From assembly GCA_027625915.1 (NCBI GenBank), contig JANTQA010000057.1, forward strand, positions 3,596,001 through 3,660,000: a stretch of 64,000 nucleotides of DNA, read 5' to 3'. Origin of the DNA: Anaeramoeba flamelloides. Taxonomy: Eukaryota > Metamonada > Anaeramoebidae. Within the stretch, counting starts at the first letter, position 1. Each line of letters starts with the position of its first letter. Under the pieces are notes generated by a model. The model searched no databases, was not told the origin of the DNA, and was given only the letters and a program-made list of their open reading frames with translations. The translations under genes and the position numbers were made by a program. This document shows, one piece after another, positions 58,266 to 64,000 of this stretch.

Positions 58266-58953
58266 ATGAGTAATGAAATAAATTTAAACAACCTCAAACA
58301 ACAACCTTCTATTCAGACAAAGAATGAACTTAAAGAGAAAGAGCTAACAAATGAAAGAATGATCGAACTACAGAGTTCTAATGAATATGTTGATTCTTCA
58401 TTTGAAACTTCGTATGAATCACAAAGTTCAGACTCTGGTGATAGTTCTTTGTGCTCTGGTTCTTCTTCTAGTGAAGAAGACTTTGATGATGAGTGGGAGG
58501 ACGATGATTCTAATGATAACGATCTTAATTGTGGAGAAGATCGGTGGCTACCCGAAATAAAAGAGCCAAAAAGAAAACCGCTTGCAAGCGAAAAACTATT
58601 TTTGAAAAACAGTGATCTTGTTGATTGCAAAGAATTGTTTAAACATTTCAATTTTGAAGGTAAATTATTGGAAAAAGATATTGTTTGGATTTGCAAAATG
58701 GCTCAAAAGATTTTAAAAAATGAGCCAAATCTTTTAATTATAAACAAGCAACCTTTAATAATATTTGGCGATCTTCATGGACAATTCTTTGACTTAGCTT
58801 CTGTCTTAAATTCTATTGGTGAATGCAAAGATAATTTAAAGCACTTCCTGTTTTTAGGAGATTATGTTGATCGTGGTGATTTTGGCTTTGAACTTGTTAT
58901 TTTTCTTTTTGCATTGAAAATGTCTCATCCTAATGCTTGTTTTTTATTAAGAG
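58266..58953 (+). CDS. Calcineurin-type PPP serine/threonine phosphatase, first exon only
   Basis: The first 229 codons of a PPP-family phosphatase. A Ser/Asp/Glu-rich N-terminal region (about residues 35-95) leads into RWLPEIKEPKRKPLASEKLF, like the segment before the calcineurin A core. The core shows PLIIFGDLHGQFFDLASVL (GDxHG, metal ligands) and HFLFLGDYVDRGDFGFELVI (GDxVDRG), and ends at ACFLLRG. In the family the next residues are NHE, so the exon stops exactly before the third metal-binding motif. The donor is AGAG|GTATGT, phase 1. I found no NHE or HGG exon on the plus strand in the remaining 5 kb. The rest is either beyond the window after an intron longer than 5 kb, or lost. Plausible partner would be a calcineurin B-type subunit. 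Confidence 0.82.
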
Positions 58954-59231
58954 GTATGTTTTTTCTCGTTCAAAAACACTTTTTTTGTCTTATTTCTTAA
59001 TTCATTAAAATAGAACAACATTTTTACAGAACGGTGCCACACTGAGGGCAGTTTGTTATTTCTTGGGAAGGTTTTTTGATCAAGACTGTTTTTCAGAGTG
59101 AACTTAGTTTTTTGAATTGGATCATTTTTTTTTAAGGGTACAATTTCGTTTAAAAACTGATTTTTGAAATTAGCCTGTTGAGAAAAAAATTCAAATGGGA
59201 AAAAAAAATCCAAAAAGTAATTTTTGATTGG

Positions 59232-59565
59232 CAACCTTACTTAAAATGAAAATTCAAATCAATTAAAAGAAGAAACCAATTAACTTCAAAGAATAATTTC
59301 TTTATATTATTTTCAATCAAAACAACAAACACAATTTAAATCTACTTTCATATCGAAATTGTTCCAGTGGTTTTGGAGAGATACCAAAAATATTCGAATT
59401 TTTCCAACATATTTTAATGATCGATCAACCAAAGAATAATCCCAGACCAAAAGATAGTACTAAAGAAACTGCCATTGTGCTGAATCCTCCATTTTATCGT
59501 TAATCATTTATTTTTTCTTTTATTAATTGATCTTACTTTTCATTTTCAGGTTTTATTAAAGTTTC
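59232..59565 (+). repeat. Dispersed repeat D, copy 2
   Basis: Shorter copy of 1710-2440; also holds a stretch reading QTQFKSTFISKLFQWFW on the plus strand, unrecognised. Confidence 0.6.
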
Positions 59566-59774
59566 ACAATTAAAAATCGTGTTTGGGCTTTTTTTTCCCT
59601 GTTTCAATTTTTTTCCTAAATTGTAAGTGTGTTTTATGCTTTTTTTCTATCTCTTATTTTAAATCAGAAAGTTGGTTTTCAACTGAAATCTTAATTAAAG
59701 CTTTCAAGTCTCCCTCATTCATTCAGCAATTCTTAAATATAAGGACTTTTTTTGAAATATTATCAATCATAGTA

Positions 59775-60470
59775 AACTCTGTTTTTGTCAAAGGGTCCCA
59801 ACGTTTTTTTCAAATATCAATTATTTTATATAATTGACCTTTGAAGAACAAATAAGAAATAAACAGAATAATATACCTCAAAGAATTGTTGATATATGTC
59901 TGAAAGAAAACTAATTAATCAATGGATTTTCTTGAAAATTGAAAAACTCAAATTCTTAGGGATTTATTGAGAAAAACAACAATGTTCGTTTTGAACTTCT
60001 ACTGGTATTTGAATAATAAATATGAAACATTTTTCACTTCATTTTCCAAACTTTTCTTTGAGAAATCAAGCCCCCAAACGAAGTTTGTTGGTATTTGTGG
60101 TCTCTATTTGAAAAAGGAAATGAAAATGAAGTGAAAAATTTTTCACTTTTATTAAACAAATATCAAGATCAAAGATCCGAATAGAATTGCATTTAGAAAT
60201 CAATATGGTTTCTCAACAATCTTTACATGGTTTCAGTAACCTTTGAATAGCACATTTTTACCAAGTGACTTTTGATCTTGCAATAAAAAAATTTTTTGCA
60301 ACTGAATGACGTTTTAAAAAAAAAATCGAAAAAAAAAAATAAAAATGTGAAAAAATTATTTCAATTTTGAACATTTCCAAAATAAAATTTTTCTTCTAAT
60401 ATCTATGCAAACACTTTAAACACATGTATTTAACTCATTCCAACTGGGCCCATTTGACTGAAAAATAGTT
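59775..60470 (+). mobile_element. Non-autonomous TIR element family C, copy 2
   Basis: 696 bp, same orientation and high similarity to the copy at 44086, including TA on both sides. Lies downstream of the phosphatase exon, probably in its intron. Confidence 0.88.
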
Positions 60471-61281
60471 TATATTGCATTTTTTAGTAAAGGTTGAGAA
60501 AAGTATATTAACCTTTAAATATATACCCTGATCAAAGAAAGAAAAAAAAGTAAACTTTTGGTATTTGAGAGTTTATCTCTCTTATTTTTACATTTTAATA
60601 TATCTTTCGTTATAATTTCAGTATTTTTTATTTTTTCTAATTTCCTTAATCAAAGCCAAAAATGATATTGACTCTTATGTGAATTTTAAAAATTGAATGG
60701 GAATTGTTGAACAATAAACTAACAAAGAAAAAATTCAAAGATAATAAACTGAAACATTTTTTGCTTATTGTAAAAACATAATTAAAAAATTTATTAATTT
60801 GGAATTGAATGGGGAATCACTTGTCGAAATTTGAATTTAACAAGGTTAAAAAAGTTTAGAAACTCTTTTTTTTGATCATAATGGATTGATCCAAAATAGA
60901 TTTATATTGAAAAACGAAATATCTTGAAAAACTACAATTTTTCGAACAATAAGAGGTAATTTTTTTTTTTTTTGGAATGATTTTTTTTCGTAAACCACGC
61001 ACACAATTTCAAATTTTAAAGGGTAAAAAGGATATTTAGTTTAGAGTAAGTCTGAAAAACCGGATTTAATTGCTTTTTTTGAAGTAAAATTTTCTATTGA
61101 AAAAATTAAATTTTTAATAGACATCAGGGATTTGGTACTCATTTCCATAAATGAGATTTGCTTTTTGGGGTTATTTATTACCAAGTGGGTTTTAAAAATT
61201 ACAAATACACATCGGAAATAGAACCATTTGTAACTTGAATGATTGGTAGTAGTTAGATTTTTATTCTTTTTTTTTTTTTGG

Positions 61282-61461
61282 TTAAGGGACTAGTCTCTAT
61301 TATTTTTTTTTTTGACCAATTTCTAAATAAGGGTTCCTTATCTAAAAATAAGTTTAATATTGAAAATAAACAGAATCTTTCAAATCTAAGTAATTGGCAA
61401 AAAAATTTCTCAATCTCTATTATATTTAGGCAAAAAAATTTAATAGAGACTAGTCCCTTAA
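61282..61461. repeat. MITE family K, copy 2
   Basis: 180 bp, same ends and internal sequence (AAGTAATTGGCAAAAAAATT) as copy 1, same orientation. Confidence 0.88.
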
Positions 61462-62877
61462 AGAAAATAACAAAAAAGAAAAATTTATTGTCTCAGCTAA
61501 TATAACACTGAGTTTAATTTCAATTTTTTTTTTAAAATTGTTTTGTTTTTGTGGTGTGTGTTCCACTTGGTACAGAAAAAAAGGAGTTGTATTTTTTCAA
61601 GAATAAGAATTCAAATGAATTTTCTATTTTTACAAAAAAATAAATTGTTTTCTTTATTTATTCGGATTTCCGAGAATACAAGCAACTTCATCACCTTTTG
61701 ATTGATCTTTAAATTATTTTGATTTTAGTAACTAAAAAATAATAAAACATTGAAAATATTTTTATTTTTTTTCAATTTTTCGTAAAAGATTCCGGCGGTT
61801 TGTTGAACCAAAATAGTAAATTAAGGGTTTATTTTAACAATATTCTAAACAAATTTAGATGTTTATATTCATTAAAATAAATTCTTTATCAAGGAATTAT
61901 CTCCGCATATTAAGACTTATACTTGTTGGGGATTTTATTTGAATTTTTTTTTTTTTGGTCCAAAAAAAGTTTTTTTATTTGCCAAAAAATAATTTTCAAT
62001 AATTAAAAATTCCATTTTTTCAACAGAATTGAAAAATGAAATTTTATTGATTTTGAATAACTCTTCAATTAAAACCAACTTTCTGAAATTTTTTGACAAA
62101 CCAGAAATTTTTACTCAACAAAAAATTTTTAATCAATTGAAAATTTTTATAAAGCAGTGATATGATAACTTCAATAAAACTTTTTTGTTCAGAAATCGGC
62201 CAATATTTTTTAATTTTTTTTTTATTTTTTTAGTCATTTGATTTTCTGTGAGAAATTTTAAATTACTTTTTACATTACTTTTTTATAAAGGGTTTATTCA
62301 ACCTCATATTAATTCCCGGGGTGATCATATTTGATGAAATACAACTCATTAATTTGATTTTATCTCATTTAAAACCTTGATATTAAAAAAATCAAAAAAC
62401 AAAACAATGTTCTAAGTGCCTATTGGGGCATTTTTTTGTTTAAAAAAATTATTATCATAGCCTCATTTTTAAGCGAGGCACTTGAAAAGTTGAATTTTAA
62501 AACCACGTAAAAAATTAAAAAATTAAAATAATTCGACTTTTTAGTAAAATATTCTTTTCAACTCTTTTTTGAAAACAAAAATATATTACTATCTACCAGT
62601 AGAAACATTCCCTCCGAAATTTAAAACTTAACTTTTACAAGAAAAAAAAAATAAAAAATAAAAAAAAAAAAAAAAATTTCCATTTTCTTTCAATATCTTG
62701 TTATTTCTAATTACACCTAATCATTTGGTGAAGTTTCTTTTCTTTTTCTTTCTTTTTTTTTTTTTTTTTTGAGTGAATAATTAAATTAAAACCGAACAAT
62801 CATAATTTACTTTTTTTGGTTTAAAAAAATATAATAATTAAATTATTTTATTGGATGTGTGTTATCAAATCGAATCA

Positions 62878-62960
<83 letters not shown>
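62878..62960 (+). repeat. (AAT)n microsatellite
   Basis: About 27 AAT units; noncoding. Confidence 0.95.
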
Positions 62961-62966
<6 letters not shown>

Positions 62967-63559
62967 TAAATTATTATAAAAATTATTTAAATTTTAATCT
63001 TACTAGTTTTTTTTTCCTCTCTCTTTATCTAATAAAATTATTAATATAAATATTTTATTTATTTATTTATTTATTACTAATATTTTTAATTTTAATAGGG
63101 TATGTTCTTTGTACTTTTATTAAAAAAAAAATTAAAATCATTATTTTTATGTATGTATGTGTATTTTAATATTTACCAACAAACAATGCGGTTTTGATTT
63201 TAAAATAATTAATGTGGAATTAATAAAAATTATCGCAATTTATTCCGCCATTAAATCTTCTTATAGAATTAAATTTGGTTTGTTAATGTGCATTACACTT
63301 TCTTTAATATTTCATAAATGTTATATGAGAAATTGGTATTTCTACAAACTTTAAATTTTATCAGTTTTTTTTTTTTTTTTGTAAATGTCTCACTGTTTTG
63401 AATAAACAGTCAATTCGTATACAATATCGTGGACACATTTCAAGAAAAGATTATGTGTAATATAAAATTAATATATAAGTCTACATGTGTGTATACGTGT
63501 GTGTACTAATATGTATATTATTTTGATTAAAAATATAAATTATTTTTCAGTCAATAAGG

Positions 63560-63800
63560 ACCCTTTTTTATTGAAGAAATAGAACAAATTCTATACTTTT
63601 TATTCAATATTCTTCTCAAAATAATTTTTCAATTTGTAGATCTAGATCATTTTTTCGAATTTAATTTAGTCAAATTTAATTTTTTTTTTTTTCTTTTTCT
63701 TTTTTCTTTCTGTTTTTTTTCTTTTTTTAGTCAAACCAATTCGAAAAAAAAATGTTTAAAAAGTACAAATTAACTTTAAGAAATTTGAGGGTTTCTAATT
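63560..63800 (+). repeat. Dispersed repeat Q, copy 2
   Basis: Diverged direct copy of 18835-19130. Confidence 0.5.
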
Positions 63801-64000
63801 TCTTTAAAAATTCAGATACTTACAATTAAAAAACTTTATGTCAACAATTTTAATTTCCTCAAAGAAATTAAGAACTTTTACACTGGAGGTGCCCCATTTA
63901 AACATGCTTGAATTTTTTTATTTTGTTAGAGCGTTTCTTTTATTAATATCAACTCTAATCTGAACTTTATTATTTCTCTTATAACAAAACAATCTTATGT

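Larger units (their letters stand above)
60471..64000. other. No exon of the phosphatase or other gene found
   Basis: Apart from K2, the AAT repeat and Q copy 2, only short open frames. One at 63157-63354 has slightly higher G+C but no recognisable content. A hairpin pair (AAGTGCC and GGCACTT, 62415-62487) encloses a GCCTC/GAGGC stem. Confidence 0.45.

Noticed and set aside
59026-59070. Second exon of the phosphatase after ACAG at 59026
   Set aside because: The reading in the required phase does not give NHE or any PPP motif.
62415-62487. Structured RNA or terminator hairpin
   Set aside because: The stems are short, and nothing transcribed is known nearby; recorded only as a hairpin.
62855-63049. 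Poly-Ile protein
   Set aside because: Direct reading of the AAT microsatellite.

Overview
The window is eukaryotic nuclear DNA from a very A+T-rich protist (by eye about four fifths A+T). Spliceosomal introns with GT..AG ends and TATAG/TTTAG-type acceptors, runs of Asn, Gln, Lys and acidic residues inside proteins, and long homopolymers all point to an amoeboid lineage; an anaeramoebid or dictyostelid-like genome is my best guess, from protein style only. No tRNA, rRNA, CRISPR array or prokaryotic operon was seen.

Nine protein genes are supported. From left to right they are: a UBE2Q-type ubiquitin-conjugating enzyme (minus, four exons); a small acidic unknown protein (minus); a Roadblock/LC7 dynein light chain (plus, one exon); a TBC1D5-like Rab GAP (minus, two exons); an EIPR1/TSSC1-like WD40 protein (plus, two exons); a C1D/Rrp47-like exosome cofactor (minus, one exon); a RhoGAP-domain protein (plus, five exons); a D-2-hydroxyacid dehydrogenase-like protein that lacks its catalytic triad (minus, one exon); and the first exon of a calcineurin-type PPP phosphatase (plus). 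Two of them, TBC1D5-like and EIPR1-like, belong to endosomal retrograde trafficking. Splice phases were worked out by hand and agree at every junction, except that the RhoGAP first exon needs a one-base change in a 28-A homopolymer.

Most of the space between genes, and most of three very long introns (about 4.55 kb in UBE2Q, about 4.59 kb in RhoGAP, and more than 5 kb after the phosphatase exon), is filled with dispersed repeats. At least nine families have terminal inverted repeats, most of them flanked by the dinucleotide TA. One decayed Tc1/mariner transposase copy (about 1 kb, with clear inverted repeats) shares end sequences with two short families (A and F), which makes it a plausible relative of their source. 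A second, larger DNA transposon (about 3.3 kb) carries a zinc-finger plus DDE-type transposase I cannot assign to a superfamily. There is also a fossil reverse-transcriptase fragment, a 139-bp satellite, a 20-G homopolymer and several trinucleotide microsatellites.

The most interesting points are the dispersed element family A, whose four copies share a small reading frame with apparent splice sites (one copy may have become the first exon of a 63-residue gene); the two putative pseudoenzymes (dehydrogenase and RhoGAP); an in-frame stop-free intron in the small acidic gene; and the MITE-filled introns, one of which may hold a nested gene. All product names rest on recalled family motifs; no search was run.
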